This document shows positions 44,512 to 55,269 of a stretch of 64,000 nucleotides of DNA, piece by piece; the stretch's first letter is position 1, and each line of letters starts with the position of its first letter. The stretch is from the NCBI RefSeq assembly GCF_016786215.1, contig NZ_JADOBG010000020.1, forward strand, positions 1 to 64,000. The letters are read 5' to 3'. Position numbers and translations under genes: made by a program. Below the pieces are notes generated by a model. The model searched no databases and had not been told where the DNA came from. It was given only the letters and a program-made list of their open reading frames with translations. This DNA is from Legionella bononiensis (GTDB lineage: Bacteria > Pseudomonadota > Gammaproteobacteria > Legionellales > Legionellaceae).

Positions 44512-45525
44512 ATGCAGGATATCATCACCATACAAGAACAAGCCTCTGAAGCAATTAACCAAGCGTCGGACATTGCCGCACTTGAGTTAATTCGGGTCGA
44601 TTTTTTGGGAAAAAAAGGTAAACTGACTGATATTTTAAAAGGCCTTGCGAATTTATCCGCTGAAGAAAAACCCAAGATGGGTCAATTGGTTAATCAGGCA
44701 AAACGTGAAATCAGTATGTTGATTGAAACGAAAATGCTTGAATTAAAAGAAAAACAATTGCTGGAAAAATTATCTGCAGAACAAATAGACGTAACACTTC
44801 CAGGTCGTAATCGAGAATCGGGTTCGTTACATCCTGTTACCCAGGTAAAACATATTATTAATGAGTTTTTTAGCCGTCTGGGCTTTGATATAGTTGATGG
44901 CCCCGAAATTGAAACGGAATTTTATAATTTTGAAGCTTTGAATATTCCTGGTCACCATCCAGCTCGTGCAATGCACGATACTTTTTATTTTGGTGATGGC
45001 AGACTTCTAAGAACACATACTTCCCCGGTACAAATTCGTACTATGGAGCAACGTAAACCACCTTTTCGCTTAATCGCTCCAGGACGGGTATATCGCTGTG
45101 ATTCTGACGTGACTCATACACCGATGTTTCATCAGGTTGAAGGGTTATTAATTGATAAACAGGCTACTCTGGCTGGTTTGAAAGGGTTGCTACATGATTT
45201 TTTTGCTCATTTTTTTGGACGCGAACTGGCTCTTAGATTCCGACCATCCTACTTTCCGTTTACCGAACCCTCTGCCGAAGTAGATATTGAATGTACCCAA
45301 TGCAGTGGAAAGGGGTGTCGATCCTGTAAATTTACCGGATGGCTAGAAGTTCTAGGCTGTGGCATGGTTCATCCTAATGTTCTAAACGCAGTAAATATTT
45401 CTCCTGATGAGTATCAGGGATGGGCATTTGGGATGGGGATGGACAGGCTGGCCATGTTGTATTATGGAATAGATGATTTGCGCATGATGTTTGAAAATGA
45501 TTTAACGTTTTTAAGTCAATTTTAA
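44512..45525 (+). CDS. pheS: Phenylalanyl-tRNA synthetase alpha subunit
   Basis: 337 residues from the ATG at 44512; GTG at 44500 is an alternative. An N-terminal coiled coil precedes the catalytic class II core: motif 2 ([24 protein letters not shown]) with fragment [11 protein letters not shown], motif 3 ([17 protein letters not shown]) and the Zn/Cys cluster [12 protein letters not shown]. Forms an alpha2beta2 enzyme with PheT. Confidence 0.97.
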   Translation: MQDIITIQEQASEAINQASDIAALELIRVDFLGKKGKLTDILKGLANLSAEEKPKMGQLVNQAKREISMLIETKMLELKEKQLLEKLSAEQIDVTLPGRNRESGSLHPVTQVKHIINEFFSRLGFDIVDGPEIETEFYNFEALNIPGHHPARAMHDTFYFGDGRLLRTHTSPVQIRTMEQRKPPFRLIAPGRVYRCDSDVTHTPMFHQVEGLLIDKQATLAGLKGLLHDFFAHFFGRELALRFRPSYFPFTEPSAEVDIECTQCSGKGCRSCKFTGWLEVLGCGMVHPNVLNAVNISPDEYQGWAFGMGMDRLAMLYYGIDDLRMMFENDLTFLSQF

Positions 45526-45658
45526 TCATTTAAAACCGGTCACTTTTCTCTCTTACAGTGAGGTCCATGCGGATTATATCTTACAATCCTGAATTGTAGT
45601 CCGTAAGTGACGTAAAACATGGGTATGAGAGGCTACAATTGAATTATGGGGACTATAG

Positions 45659-48040
45659 ATGAAATTAAGTAAGTTATGGTTACGTGAATGGGTTAACTTC
45701 TCATTAACAGAACACGAGTTAGCCGATCAATTGACTATGGCTGGTTTGGAAGTAGACGCAGTTAACCCTGTCGCAGGTGAATTTACTCATGTAGTTGTTG
45801 CCGAAGTTCTAAGTACGAAACCTCATCCTGATGCGGACAAATTGACTTTATGCGAGGTCAATGTAAATGCTGACAAACTATTGAAAATTGTTTGTGGTGC
45901 CGCGAATGTCAGAGCCGGTTTAAAAGTAGCCTTGGCGATGATTGGTGCCAAATTGCCCGGTGGCCTCCAAATCAAGGAATCCAAACTACGAGGAGAGTTA
46001 TCTCAGGGAATGCTTTGCTCCGTTACTGAATTAGGCCTTGCAGAACATTCTGAAGGCATTATGGAGTTAGAGGAAGATGCTCCTGTCGGTATGGATTTAC
46101 GTGAGTATCTTACCCTTGATGATCATGTGTTTGATGTGGATTTGACGCCTAATCGTGCTGATTGCTTTAGTGTTCTGGGTATAGCCCGGGAAGTTGCGGT
46201 ATTAAATAAATTACCTTTGATAGAACAACCCATTGCTACAATTACTCCGACTATAGATGATGTCCTTGGGATTCATTTAAACAATTCCCAGGCATGTCCC
46301 AGATATTGCGGCCGAATCATACGAAACATCGATACTCAGGCCAAAACGCCTTTATGGATGAGTGAACGTTTGCGTCGGGGCGGAATCAGAATACTTCATC
46401 CTGTTGTTGATGTGATGAATTACGTAATGCTCGAATTAGGGCAACCTATGCATGCATTTGATCTGACTAAAATCAATGGTGAAATTAATGTCCGTTTTAG
46501 TAATGATTCGGAGCAATTAAAATTATTAGACGGTCAGGATGTCTGCCTGAACGACAAAGTTCTGGTGATTGCTGATAAAGAAAAGCCTCTGGCCATGGCG
46601 GGTATCATGGGCGGCGCTGATAGTGCAGTTCAAGCACATACAACGGATGTATTTCTGGAAAGTGCCTTTTTTAATCCGATTACTATTGCTGGTGTAGCCA
46701 GAAAATATGGTTTATTCAGCGATTCATCTCAACGATATGAGCGAGGAGTTGATCCCTATCTGCAACTGAAAGCCCTCGAACGAGCAACCGCGTTAATTTT
46801 ATCCATTGCAGGTGGAACAGCGGGACCTATTATAGAATCCTGTGATACGACGCATTTACCGAAACGAATCCAATTTACTTTTGATACTACAAAAGTGAAA
46901 CAGCTGACCGGATTGACCATATCGTTACAGGAAATGAGAAGTTTACTGGAGGGATTGGGTATCGTTATTACGCATGAAGCCAGTACAAAATTTGATGTTA
47001 CTGTTCCTTCACATCGATTTGATATACAGCAAGACGTTGATTTGGTTGAAGAAATCATTCGCTTATATGGCTATGATAATTTAAAAGCTGAACCGATGAA
47101 TACTGTAGTACAGGCAGGTTCTACCAGTTCTAATGAACGAATTGCTACCCAATTGTCGCATTGGTTTAAAGCCAAAGGATATCATGAAACCATCAGTTAT
47201 AGTTTTGTGGATCCAGAGATTCAGGAAGCTCTCTATCCCCAGAAAGAGTTTATGCAATTACTCAATCCTATTTCTTCGGAATTATCGCAGATGAGGGTTG
47301 GGATGTGGCCGGGATTAATCGCGTCAATGATTTATAATGTCCACAGACAACAGAATGCAATTAAATTTTTTGAACTAGGGGTTGTGTTTGATGTTGAGAA
47401 ACAGAATTTAACAGAGCGTCCTTGTATTGCTGGTTTATTGATGGGAGAACTGGGTGGCCTGAATTGGAATGAAACAAAGCGATGTTTTGATTTTTATGAC
47501 TTGAAAGGTGATTTGGAATCACTATTTTCATTATTAAAAATAAATAATGCCGCGTTTATTCCTGCAGTGAATGATGCTTTGCACCCAGGTCAATCAGCAC
47601 AAATCACAATTGATGGCCAGCATGCAGGATGGATTGGTGTATTACATCCACGCCTGACAGATGCTTTAGATATTGTTCAAGATGTCTTACTATTTGAGTT
47701 AAATTTGGATGTATTGAAGAATCCAGTATCGCCATTGTATAAGACGATTTCAAAATATCCTCAAATAAGAAGAGATCTGTCCTTTTTGGTTGATGATAAA
47801 ATAAATGCCATGCAGATTGAACAGGCAGTCAGATCAGCAGTAAAAGAAGATTGGCTAAAATCATTTGATGTCTTTGATGTTTATGTAGGTAAAGGGGTTC
47901 CGGAAGGAAAGAAAAGTCTTGCTGTTGCAATGACCTTACAGGATGATACAAGAACATTAGTTGATTCTGAGATCAATTTATTAATTGATGCTATAATCAA
48001 AACACTGGAAAATGAATTTTCAATCATATTGAGGGACTAA
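45659..48040 (+). CDS. pheT: Phenylalanyl-tRNA synthetase beta subunit
   Basis: 793 residues, close to the E. coli 795. The N-terminal tRNA-binding OB fold ([21 protein letters not shown]), B3/B4 editing domain, B5 and the C-terminal ferredoxin-fold anticodon-binding domain ([14 protein letters not shown]) are in order. It edits Tyr-tRNA-Phe. The 133-base gap after pheS contains no gene; ihfA starts three bases after its stop. Confidence 0.97.
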   Translation: MKLSKLWLREWVNFSLTEHELADQLTMAGLEVDAVNPVAGEFTHVVVAEVLSTKPHPDADKLTLCEVNVNADKLLKIVCGAANVRAGLKVALAMIGAKLPGGLQIKESKLRGELSQGMLCSVTELGLAEHSEGIMELEEDAPVGMDLREYLTLDDHVFDVDLTPNRADCFSVLGIAREVAVLNKLPLIEQPIATITPTIDDVLGIHLNNSQACPRYCGRIIRNIDTQAKTPLWMSERLRRGGIRILHPVVDVMNYVMLELGQPMHAFDLTKINGEINVRFSNDSEQLKLLDGQDVCLNDKVLVIADKEKPLAMAGIMGGADSAVQAHTTDVFLESAFFNPITIAGVARKYGLFSDSSQRYERGVDPYLQLKALERATALILSIAGGTAGPIIESCDTTHLPKRIQFTFDTTKVKQLTGLTISLQEMRSLLEGLGIVITHEASTKFDVTVPSHRFDIQQDVDLVEEIIRLYGYDNLKAEPMNTVVQAGSTSSNERIATQLSHWFKAKGYHETISYSFVDPEIQEALYPQKEFMQLLNPISSELSQMRVGMWPGLIASMIYNVHRQQNAIKFFELGVVFDVEKQNLTERPCIAGLLMGELGGLNWNETKRCFDFYDLKGDLESLFSLLKINNAAFIPAVNDALHPGQSAQITIDGQHAGWIGVLHPRLTDALDIVQDVLLFELNLDVLKNPVSPLYKTISKYPQIRRDLSFLVDDKINAMQIEQAVRSAVKEDWLKSFDVFDVYVGKGVPEGKKSLAVAMTLQDDTRTLVDSEINLLIDAIIKTLENEFSIILRD

Positions 48041-48042
48041 TC

Positions 48043-48336
48043 GTGAATGCACTAAGCAAAGCAATAATGGCTGAATCCTTGTGTGATGATTTAAAGCTTT
48101 CTAAACCTGTTGCCAAGGAAATGGTAGAAAATTTTTTTGAAGAACTACGTCATGCTCTTGAGCATGGGCAACATGTGAAATTATCCGGATTCGGTAATTT
48201 TACTTTAAGAGACAAACCTCAAAGACCAGGTAGAAACCCAAAAACCGGAGAAGAAATTCCCGTAGTTGCCCGAAGAGTGGTAACATTTAAACCCGGTTTG
48301 AAATTAAAAACAAAGATAGAAGCAATAGGAAAGTAA
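48043..48336 (+). CDS. ihfA: Integration host factor alpha subunit
   Basis: 97 residues with a GTG start behind GAGGGA. The HU/IHF fold shows [30 protein letters not shown], with the beta-arm Pro (RPGRNPKTG) that intercalates in DNA. Bends DNA with IhfB. Adjacent to pheT as in enterobacteria. Confidence 0.96.
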   Translation: MNALSKAIMAESLCDDLKLSKPVAKEMVENFFEELRHALEHGQHVKLSGFGNFTLRDKPQRPGRNPKTGEEIPVVARRVVTFKPGLKLKTKIEAIGK

Positions 48337-48340
48337 ATCC

Positions 48341-48655
48341 TTGACTTATTATACCAAGCACATAATGATATGTACCAATCAAAAGGCTGCAGGTAAACAA
48401 TGCTGCGCCAATACTGGTGGCGAAGAATATTTTGACTATCTGAAGTCACGCTTACTGGAACTGGACATGCATGGCCCCGGAAAGTATCGTGTGAGTAAGT
48501 CGGGTTGTCTTGGGCGTTGCAGTTCTGGCCCTTGCATAGTGATTTATCCTGAAGGGGTGTGGTATTCTTATACTTCTCTTGCTGATATTGATCAAATAAT
48601 TGAAAGCCATTTAATTGCGGGAGAAACCGCAGAACAGCTTTTAATTGATAAGTAG
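48341..48655 (+). CDS. Thioredoxin-like [2Fe-2S] ferredoxin
   Basis: 104 residues. The start is TTG at 48341, which yields MTYYTKHIMICTNQ, matching the family N-terminus (YYxxHxxxC). Cysteines C11, C20-C21 (QCC), C50 and C54 (GCLGRCSSGPC) fit the [2Fe-2S] ligands. AGGAAAG lies before the TTG. Function unknown; an electron carrier is likely. Confidence 0.88.
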   Translation: MTYYTKHIMICTNQKAAGKQCCANTGGEEYFDYLKSRLLELDMHGPGKYRVSKSGCLGRCSSGPCIVIYPEGVWYSYTSLADIDQIIESHLIAGETAEQLLIDK

Positions 48656-48702
48656 GTTATTTATTTCGTATGTAGAACAGTTGTAGTTGAATCACAGGAA
48701 TT

Positions 48703-48740
48703 ATTTCACATATTCATATTCATGTGAAATTTGATGTTTT
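48703..48740 (+). terminator. Terminator after the ferredoxin gene
   Basis: ATTTCACAT / ATGTGAAAT arms around a 10-base loop, then TTGATGTTTTT. Confidence 0.7.
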
Positions 48741-48784
48741 TATATGGATTTAATTAATTGTTAATAAATTTTTATCCTTTTTAC

Positions 48785-48813
48785 TTGTAGGATGTTTCTG
48801 TTTTGGTTAAAAT
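48785..48813 (+). promoter_or_regulatory. Promoter of rplM-rpsI
   Basis: TTGTAG and TAAAAT with a 17-base spacer, 52 bases before the rplM start. Confidence 0.6.
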
Positions 48814-48865
48814 CGCCCGTCCATGATAGAAAGATTACCAATTTAGGCGGTTCGGAGTTTATTTA

Positions 48866-49300
48866 ATGAAGACAATTAGTGCCAAAGGCCATGAAGTCAA
48901 ACGTGACTGGTTAGTGGTCGATGCCAGCAATAAGGTTTTGGGTCGCTTAGCTACTGAGATTGCCCGTCGTTTGCGTGGCAAACATAAAGCTGAGTATACA
49001 CCCCATGTTGATACTGGTGACTACATCATTGTTACTAACGCGGAGAAAGTCACAGTGACTGGCCGTAAATTTAAAGACAAGATGTATCATCGTCACACTG
49101 GTTTTCCTGGTGGTATCAAATCGGTTACTTTCGAAAAAATGCAGGCACACAATCCTGTAAAAATTATCGAGCTTGCTGTAAAAGGCATGTTACCAAAAAA
49201 TCCATTGGGTAGAGAGATGTATCGCAAACTGAAAGTATATGTTGGTAGCGAGCATCCGCATACTGCACAGCAACCCAAGCAACTTGAGATTGAGGAATAA
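48866..49300 (+). CDS. rplM: Ribosomal protein L13
   Basis: 144 residues. Markers are [36 protein letters not shown] and the C-terminal [19 protein letters not shown] (as separate blocks). Cotranscribed with rpsI five bases downstream, as in most bacteria. Confidence 0.97.
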   Translation: MKTISAKGHEVKRDWLVVDASNKVLGRLATEIARRLRGKHKAEYTPHVDTGDYIIVTNAEKVTVTGRKFKDKMYHRHTGFPGGIKSVTFEKMQAHNPVKIIELAVKGMLPKNPLGREMYRKLKVYVGSEHPHTAQQPKQLEIEE

Positions 49301-49305
49301 GTATT

Positions 49306-49737
49306 ATGGCTGAAATGAAGCAATACTATGGCACCGGCCGTAGAAAAAGTTCAACAGCTCGTGTGTTTTTACGTCCTGGTAAAGGTGAGATTAAAGTTAA
49401 TAATCGCACTCTGAAAGAATATTTTTGTCGAGAAACTTCTTGTATGGTTGTAATGCAGCCTCTAGAAACTGTTGACCTTCTTGATAAATTCGATATTTTC
49501 ATCACTGTAGTTGGTGGTGGTGTTTCTGGTCAGGCAGGTGCTGTTCGCTTAGGAATAGCCAGAGCATTGGTTGCTTATGATGAGCATGGACTGGCAGAAG
49601 ATGCTGAGCCAAACCCTGATTCATTCCGTAGAAAGCTTCGTGCTCGTGGTTTGTTAACTCGAGATTCACGTCGTGTGGAAAGAAAGAAAGTGGGTCTGCA
49701 CAAAGCACGTCGAGCTACTCAGTACTCCAAACGTTAA
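49306..49737 (+). CDS. rpsI: Ribosomal protein S9
   Basis: 143 residues. N-terminal [35 protein letters not shown] and the C-terminal [20 protein letters not shown] tail that reaches the ribosomal P site. Compared with the E. coli protein it carries an extra dozen residues ([13 protein letters not shown]) before RRKLR, a lineage-specific insertion. Confidence 0.97.
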   Translation: MAEMKQYYGTGRRKSSTARVFLRPGKGEIKVNNRTLKEYFCRETSCMVVMQPLETVDLLDKFDIFITVVGGGVSGQAGAVRLGIARALVAYDEHGLAEDAEPNPDSFRRKLRARGLLTRDSRRVERKKVGLHKARRATQYSKR

Positions 49738-49752
49738 TTATTTCTTATTTAT

Positions 49753-49781
49753 AAAAACCCGCCTTTTGCGGGTTTTTTTTT
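49753..49781 (+). terminator. Terminator after rpsI
   Basis: AAAAACCCGC / GCGGGTTTTT with a CTTTT loop and a long T run. Confidence 0.92.
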
Positions 49782-49863
49782 ATTTCTATCAAAATTGTCC
49801 ATCTATCCGTTTGAAAATGTGCATTTCTTTGTTATAAATAAGTTTATCTTAAATCAGGACGAC

Positions 49864-50490
49864 ATGACGGTGAGTGAAACTACTGATCTGAACCAGGAAG
49901 TGGATAAGAAACCAGAAAATCCCTTGGATGAAGAACGACGTCGATTTTTGTTAACTTCTACCTGTGTTTTGGGCGGTGTTGGTGCCGTTTGTGCGCTTAC
50001 GCCTTTTGTGTCTTCCTGGTTGCCTAGTGCTAAAGCACAAGCAGCCGGCGCACCTGTACAGGTTGATTTGTCAAAAATGCAGCCTGGGGAGCAAGCCATA
50101 GTTGAATGGCGAGGGAAGCCGGTCTGGATTATCAGGCGAACGAAAGAAATGCTCCAACACTTAAATGGCGATGACGCTCGTTTGCGCGATCCCGAATCGT
50201 TAGTAGATCAGCAACCTGAATATGCTAAAAACAAATACCGATCAATTAATCCTGAATATTTGGTATTAATCGGTATTTGTACTCATCTTGGGTGTTCCCC
50301 TAAATACAAACCTGATTTAGGCGAGTTAGGACCTGATTGGCCAGGAGGCTTTTTTTGTCCATGTCATGGATCCACTTTTGATCTTTCGGGCAGGGTATTC
50401 AAGGGTGTGCCTGCTCCTATAAACCTGGAAGTACCTCCATATCACTTTATCAATGATCATACGATAGTGATAGGTGAGGAAGCAAAATAA
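49864..50490 (+). CDS. petA: Ubiquinol-cytochrome c reductase Rieske iron-sulfur subunit
   Basis: 208 residues from the ATG at 49864 (AGGA five bases upstream). Twin-arginine-like RRRFLL and a single membrane anchor (about residues 38-57) precede the Rieske domain. The [2Fe-2S] ligands are CTHLGC and CPCHGS. Component of the bc1 complex; first of petABC. Confidence 0.96.
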   Translation: MTVSETTDLNQEVDKKPENPLDEERRRFLLTSTCVLGGVGAVCALTPFVSSWLPSAKAQAAGAPVQVDLSKMQPGEQAIVEWRGKPVWIIRRTKEMLQHLNGDDARLRDPESLVDQQPEYAKNKYRSINPEYLVLIGICTHLGCSPKYKPDLGELGPDWPGGFFCPCHGSTFDLSGRVFKGVPAPINLEVPPYHFINDHTIVIGEEAK

Positions 50491-50500
50491 GGATTGAACC

Positions 50501-51715
50501 ATGAGTGGACTGGTCAACTGGTTGGATGCGCGTTTTCCGCTGTTAAGTACCTGGAAAAGTCATTTTAGTACTTATTATGTTCCGAAAAACTTGAACTTTT
50601 TTTATTTTTTCGGCTCATTGGCTTTAGTGGTTCTGGTTAATCAATTGGTAACCGGTTTATGGCTTACCATGTTCTATACTCCGAGTGCGGATCAAGCGTT
50701 TTCCTCTGTTGAATACATTATGCGCGATGTAAATTATGGCTGGTTATTACGCTACATGCATTCAACCGGAGCATCAGCCTTTTTTATCGTGATCTATCTC
50801 CATATGTTTCGTGGTTTGCTTTATGGATCCTATCAGAAGCCAAGAGAATTAGTCTGGCTATTAGGTATGTTTTTATATTTATTGCTATTGGCCGAAGCAT
50901 TTTTTGGTTATTTATTGCCTTGGGGGCAAATGTCCTATTGGGGGGCAGAAGTCATTACCTCGTTATTCGGTGCAATACCTTACATCGGTAAAAGTTTGGC
51001 TGTTTGGTTAAGGGGCGATTTTGCAGTTGCAAACGCTACATTACAACGTTTTTTTGCCTTACATGTTATTGGCATTCCAATTTTAATGTTAATTTTGGTG
51101 TTTCTGCATATTGTTGCTCTGCATAAGGTAGGTTCAAATAATCCTGAAGGAATTGAAATTAAACACTGCGTTGATGACCAAGGAATTCCATTGGATGGAA
51201 TCCCTTTACATCCTTATTATTCTGTTAAGGATTTTTCTGGAATTATTGTATTTTTAATCGCTTTTTTTGCGATTGTTTTCTTTGCCCCGGAGATGGGTGG
51301 TTATTTTCTAGAACATGCTAATTTTGTTCCGGCGAATCCCATGGTAACTCCTGATCATATTGCTCCAGTTTGGTATATGGCTCCATTTTATGCAATTTTA
51401 AGAGCGATTCCAGATAAACTCTTGGGCATTACCTGCATGCAATCAGCCATATTCATTTTATTTTTCATTCCCTGGCTGGATCGAAGCAAAGTACGTTCTA
51501 TGAGATATAAGGGAATGTTTTCACGAGTGAGCCTTGCTGTCTTTATATTGAGTGTATTGCTTTTGGGATATTTAGGAACAGCCCCGGTTACTCCGGTACG
51601 ATTATTGTTGGCCAGAATGGGTACGGTTATCTATTTTTCTTATTTTATTTTCATGCCATTGTATAGTCGATTGGAATCAACGAAACCCGTTCCTGCCCGA
51701 ATAGGTGAATTATGA
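50501..51715 (+). CDS. petB: Cytochrome b of the bc1 complex
   Basis: 404 residues, eight to nine membrane helices. Haem-binding His pairs lie in RYMHSTGASAFFIVIYLH and in FALHVIGIPILMLILVFLHIV. The quinol-site PDWY-equivalent motif is PVWY (APVWYMAPFYAIL). The stop overlaps petC by four bases. Confidence 0.97.
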   Translation: MSGLVNWLDARFPLLSTWKSHFSTYYVPKNLNFFYFFGSLALVVLVNQLVTGLWLTMFYTPSADQAFSSVEYIMRDVNYGWLLRYMHSTGASAFFIVIYLHMFRGLLYGSYQKPRELVWLLGMFLYLLLLAEAFFGYLLPWGQMSYWGAEVITSLFGAIPYIGKSLAVWLRGDFAVANATLQRFFALHVIGIPILMLILVFLHIVALHKVGSNNPEGIEIKHCVDDQGIPLDGIPLHPYYSVKDFSGIIVFLIAFFAIVFFAPEMGGYFLEHANFVPANPMVTPDHIAPVWYMAPFYAILRAIPDKLLGITCMQSAIFILFFIPWLDRSKVRSMRYKGMFSRVSLAVFILSVLLLGYLGTAPVTPVRLLLARMGTVIYFSYFIFMPLYSRLESTKPVPARIGEL

Positions 51716-52455
51716 TAAAACATATGTCCTTAGTGATAGTCTGTATTCTTTTGCTGGATATAGCTCCGATTGCAAACGCAGAAGACAGGCCATTGCAATC
51801 CGTGTCTATAGACTTAAAAGACAGAGAGAGCTTGCAACGGGGCGCGAAGCTGTATATGAATTATTGTTCTGGTTGTCATTCATTAAAATACATGCGTTAC
51901 AATCGAATGGCGACTGAATTAGGCTTGACTACTTTTGATGGCGCACTCGATGAAGATCTGTTAAAAAATAATTTGATTTTTACTGAGGCAACCATTTATG
52001 ACCCCATCCGTATTGCTATGCCTCCTGAGGATGCAAAGCAATGGTTTGGTATGGTTCCCCCTGATCTGTCTTTAAGTGCCCGCGATAGAGGTCCTGAGTG
52101 GATTTATACTTATTTAAAGAGTTTTTATTTCGATGACTCGAGACCTTTTCGTACCAACAATCTTCTTATTCCTGATGTTGCCATGCCCAATATTTTAGAG
52201 CCATTGATCGGAACAATGATTTTGAAGAAAAATACGGTATCCCATTCCTCGGATTTAATATTGTTGGAACATGGTGAAATGTATCAGGCAGAATTTGATA
52301 GCGCGGTAAAAGATTTAGTAACCTTTCTGGTCTATGTTGGTGAGCCTGCCAAAATGGTTCGCTATAAGATAGGTGTGTTTGTCATTCTGTTTTTATGTGT
52401 TCTCTTTATTTTTGCTTATCGATTAAAGAAGATTTACTGGAAAAGAATAAAATAA
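51712..52455 (+). CDS. petC: Cytochrome c1
   Basis: 247 residues. Signal segment LVIVCILLLDIAPIANA, haem site CSGCHSLKYMRYNRM, the axial Met in VAMPNIL, and a C-terminal membrane anchor (IGVFVILFLCVLFIFAY) followed by basic residues. It passes electrons to a soluble cytochrome such as the c5 protein encoded at 33802. Confidence 0.96.
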   Translation: MIKHMSLVIVCILLLDIAPIANAEDRPLQSVSIDLKDRESLQRGAKLYMNYCSGCHSLKYMRYNRMATELGLTTFDGALDEDLLKNNLIFTEATIYDPIRIAMPPEDAKQWFGMVPPDLSLSARDRGPEWIYTYLKSFYFDDSRPFRTNNLLIPDVAMPNILEPLIGTMILKKNTVSHSSDLILLEHGEMYQAEFDSAVKDLVTFLVYVGEPAKMVRYKIGVFVILFLCVLFIFAYRLKKIYWKRIK

Positions 52456-52621
52456 AATGTCTGTAGGGTTTAATACTGAATAGAATAATAAATTTGCAAA
52501 AATGAATTAGATTTTGGCATAAAGTCCCCCAGAAGGGTAAAAATGTGGTAGAATGTTGCTCTTTGAACTGTAAAATACGGAAGCTATTTTTCGGGCTTTC
52601 ATGAATCGATAGGAGTTGCTA

Positions 52622-53242
52622 ATGGCAATTGTTGCAAAGCGCACCATAATGTCTTTATTTTCTGATGTTGACGATGTTTATAGTCATCAGGTACGGATAG
52701 TATTAGCTGAAAAAGGCGTTAATGTAGAAATTCTTGCAGTGAATCAGAACGAGCCAGGCTCAGATCTATTAGCGATTAATCCCTATGGGACAGTTCCTAC
52801 ATTAATTGATAGAGAATTGGTTCTTTATGAAGCGCGCATTATCATGGAATATCTGGACGAGCGTTTTCCTCATCCTCCATTACTTCCTGTTTATCCAGTT
52901 GCCCGTGCAGAAACGCGTAAAATGATGCATCGGATTGAGCAAGACTGGTATTATTTTATGAATTACATTTTAAAAGATGAAAATGCTGAGCAGGCTAGAG
53001 CCAATTTGCTCGAGAGCTTAACCAGCCTGGATCCGGTGTTCGCTGATAAACCCTATTTTTTGAGTGATGAGTTTTCTTTACTGGACTGCGCTTTAGCTCC
53101 ATTATTATGGCGTTTACCAAAATTAGGTTTGGAAATTGCCCCCCAATTTAAAGGAATAATCTCTTACATGCAGCGTGTATTCAAACGTGATTCGTTTCAA
53201 ACGAGTTTGACCGATGCCGAGAGACAAATAAGAGCGGCATAA
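52622..53242 (+). CDS. sspA: Stringent starvation protein A
   Basis: 206 residues from the ATG at 52622 (AGGAG six bases upstream). GST fold: SLFSDVDDVYSHQVRIVLAEKGV, NPYGTVPTLIDRELVLYEARIIMEYL, and a helical C-domain. SspA binds RNA polymerase with sigma70 and helps stress adaptation. Directly followed by sspB. Confidence 0.95.
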   Translation: MAIVAKRTIMSLFSDVDDVYSHQVRIVLAEKGVNVEILAVNQNEPGSDLLAINPYGTVPTLIDRELVLYEARIIMEYLDERFPHPPLLPVYPVARAETRKMMHRIEQDWYYFMNYILKDENAEQARANLLESLTSLDPVFADKPYFLSDEFSLLDCALAPLLWRLPKLGLEIAPQFKGIISYMQRVFKRDSFQTSLTDAERQIRAA

Positions 53243-53243
53243 T

Positions 53244-53642
53244 ATGGCAATGACATCAAATAAACCCTATCTGATTCGCGCTTTTTACGATTGGATTGTA
53301 GATAATGAGTTGACACCTTATATTCTGGTTGATGCGACTTATCCTAATGTTCAAGTTCCCAAGGAACATGTTCGTCATGAGCGAATTGTATTAAATATCT
53401 CACCATCAGCTACTCGCGGTCTTTTGTTGGAAAACGATCGTATTGTATTTACCGCTCGATTTTCTGGTCAAACGGAACAGATATTTGTGGTTCCGAATGC
53501 GGTATTGGAAATTTATGCTAAAGAGAATGGCCGAGGGATTGCTTTTGCGATTGAAGAAGGTGAAGAGCCTCAACCACCAACAAGCTCACCTGATGCAGAA
53601 GCTGCCGCAAGAAAAAAACCATCATTAAAATTAGTAGAGTAA
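53244..53642 (+). CDS. sspB: ClpXP adaptor SspB
   Basis: 132 residues. YLIRAFYDWIVDNELTPYILVD and a beta-rich core bind the ssrA tag. A disordered linker (QPPTSSPDAEAAARKK) ends in the ClpX-docking tail SLKLVE. Delivers ssrA-tagged proteins to ClpXP. Second of the sspAB pair. Confidence 0.95.
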   Translation: MAMTSNKPYLIRAFYDWIVDNELTPYILVDATYPNVQVPKEHVRHERIVLNISPSATRGLLLENDRIVFTARFSGQTEQIFVVPNAVLEIYAKENGRGIAFAIEEGEEPQPPTSSPDAEAAARKKPSLKLVE

Positions 53643-53781
53643 GTTAACCGGGTTCCTGGACAGTGAGGAACCCGTAGCTTCCTGATATGTTGTGATATTG
53701 GATTTCTTCAAGGTAAACATTCACCATTTTTTAGAATCCTGGTGAATAAGTACTCTTCAAGTATAGATTTCGGAGCAACAG

Positions 53782-55269
53782 GTGACCAAGCCAGAAAATG
53801 CCCTTTATCGTTGTGAGCACATTAGAGCCTGCGAACAGCAAGCCATACATTTATATCTATTGGATGAACATGAATTAATGTCCCAGGCTGGAACTGAGGC
53901 ATTGATGTTCGTTCATGGTCATTTTCCTCATGTGCGTCATATAGCGGTATTTTGTGGCTCAGGAAATAATGCGGGTGATGGGTATGAATTTGCAAGGTTA
54001 GCTCACGAGCATGGATTGTCGGTAGTTGTTTATCAATGTAAAGCCATAGCTGATTTACCGCCTGCGGCCAAAAATGCTGCAAATAAAGCCATCGATGCAG
54101 GAGTTGATTGCCAGTCTGCGGATGAACCTTTGGATAGCGAAGTTGAGTTAATCGTCGATGCGCTTTTGGGAATCGGATTAAAAGGTCCCGTTCATGGTGT
54201 TATTGCTACCGCCATAAATCAAATCAATTCCAGCGGATTACCCGTTGTCTCTTTAGACATTCCCTCCGGATTAAATGCAGATACCGGGCAAGTAGAGAAT
54301 TTTTGTGTGCAAGCAACAGCAACACTTACTTTTATTGCGCTTAAGTCAGGAATGTATACTCTGGATGGGCCAGATTATTGTGGTGACATTTATTGCAGTA
54401 CTTTAAATCTTGACTCTTTGGTTGAGAAAATTCCACCCTATGCAACATTGTTAAGTAAATCGATTCTGCCTTTACCATTACAACCGAGAAAAAAAAATTC
54501 CCATAAAGGTGATTACGGTCATGTTTTGGTTATAGGTGGTGGCCCGGGTATGCCGGGAGCTATCAGTCTGACTGCAAAAGCAGCCTTGCGAGTTGGCGCT
54601 GGAGCCGTAACCATTGCTACCTGGCCTGATTACGCAAAAGCTGTTTTGCCTATGATACCAGAAGCCATGATTTGGGGGGTAAAATCAGCGCATGATTTAA
54701 CTTCTTTATTAGATAAGGCCACCGTCTGTGTTATTGGTCCGGGGCTTGGAGAAAGCGATTGGGCTAGAACCCTGTTTTTAGCTGCAATTACCTCACAATT
54801 ACCTATGGTAATTGATGCATCGGCATTACGATTACTTTCAGAGCATCCTCAAGTGGATGATAATTGGGTATTAACACCTCATCCAGGTGAAGCTGGAAGT
54901 TTACTTTCCTGTTCAACTAAGGAAATTCAAAAGGACAGATATCAGTCAGCGATGAGCATACAACAACAGTATGGTGGCGTTGTTGTATTAAAAGGGACAG
55001 GTACAGTAATCCAATCCGCTGAAGGACAGCGTTTTATTTGCCCTAAGGGGAACCCTGGTATGGCTACGGCTGGAATGGGCGACGTTTTGAGTGGTATAAT
55101 TGCTGGACTGTGTGCTCAAGGATTGTCACTAATTGATGCGGCAAAGCTAGGCGTCTGGATTCATGCGGATGCTGGAGATCATTGCGCAAAAAGCAAGGGT
55201 GAGGCCGGTATGTTAGCAAGTGATTTGCTTCATGTCCTCCCTAATATTTTGAATTGTATCAAGTCATGA
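53782..55269 (+). CDS. nnrD: Bifunctional NAD(P)H-hydrate repair enzyme
   Basis: 495 residues, GTG start behind GGAG. An N-terminal YjeF_N epimerase (SGNNAGDGYEFARL, DALLGIGLKG, DIPSGLNADTG) is fused to a C-terminal ribokinase-like ADP-dependent dehydratase (GGGPGMPGA, TPHPGEAG, GNPGMATAGMGDVLSG). It repairs damaged NAD(P)HX. Overlaps tsaE by four bases and heads the nnrD-tsaE-amiB-mutL-miaA run seen in E. coli. Confidence 0.96.
   Translation: MTKPENALYRCEHIRACEQQAIHLYLLDEHELMSQAGTEALMFVHGHFPHVRHIAVFCGSGNNAGDGYEFARLAHEHGLSVVVYQCKAIADLPPAAKNAANKAIDAGVDCQSADEPLDSEVELIVDALLGIGLKGPVHGVIATAINQINSSGLPVVSLDIPSGLNADTGQVENFCVQATATLTFIALKSGMYTLDGPDYCGDIYCSTLNLDSLVEKIPPYATLLSKSILPLPLQPRKKNSHKGDYGHVLVIGGGPGMPGAISLTAKAALRVGAGAVTIATWPDYAKAVLPMIPEAMIWGVKSAHDLTSLLDKATVCVIGPGLGESDWARTLFLAAITSQLPMVIDASALRLLSEHPQVDDNWVLTPHPGEAGSLLSCSTKEIQKDRYQSAMSIQQQYGGVVVLKGTGTVIQSAEGQRFICPKGNPGMATAGMGDVLSGIIAGLCAQGLSLIDAAKLGVWIHADAGDHCAKSKGEAGMLASDLLHVLPNILNCIKS

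Noticed and set aside
49795..49863. petA starting at 49795
   Set aside because: The extension overlaps the rpsI terminator flank and lacks a ribosome site; 49864 has AGGA and matches family length.
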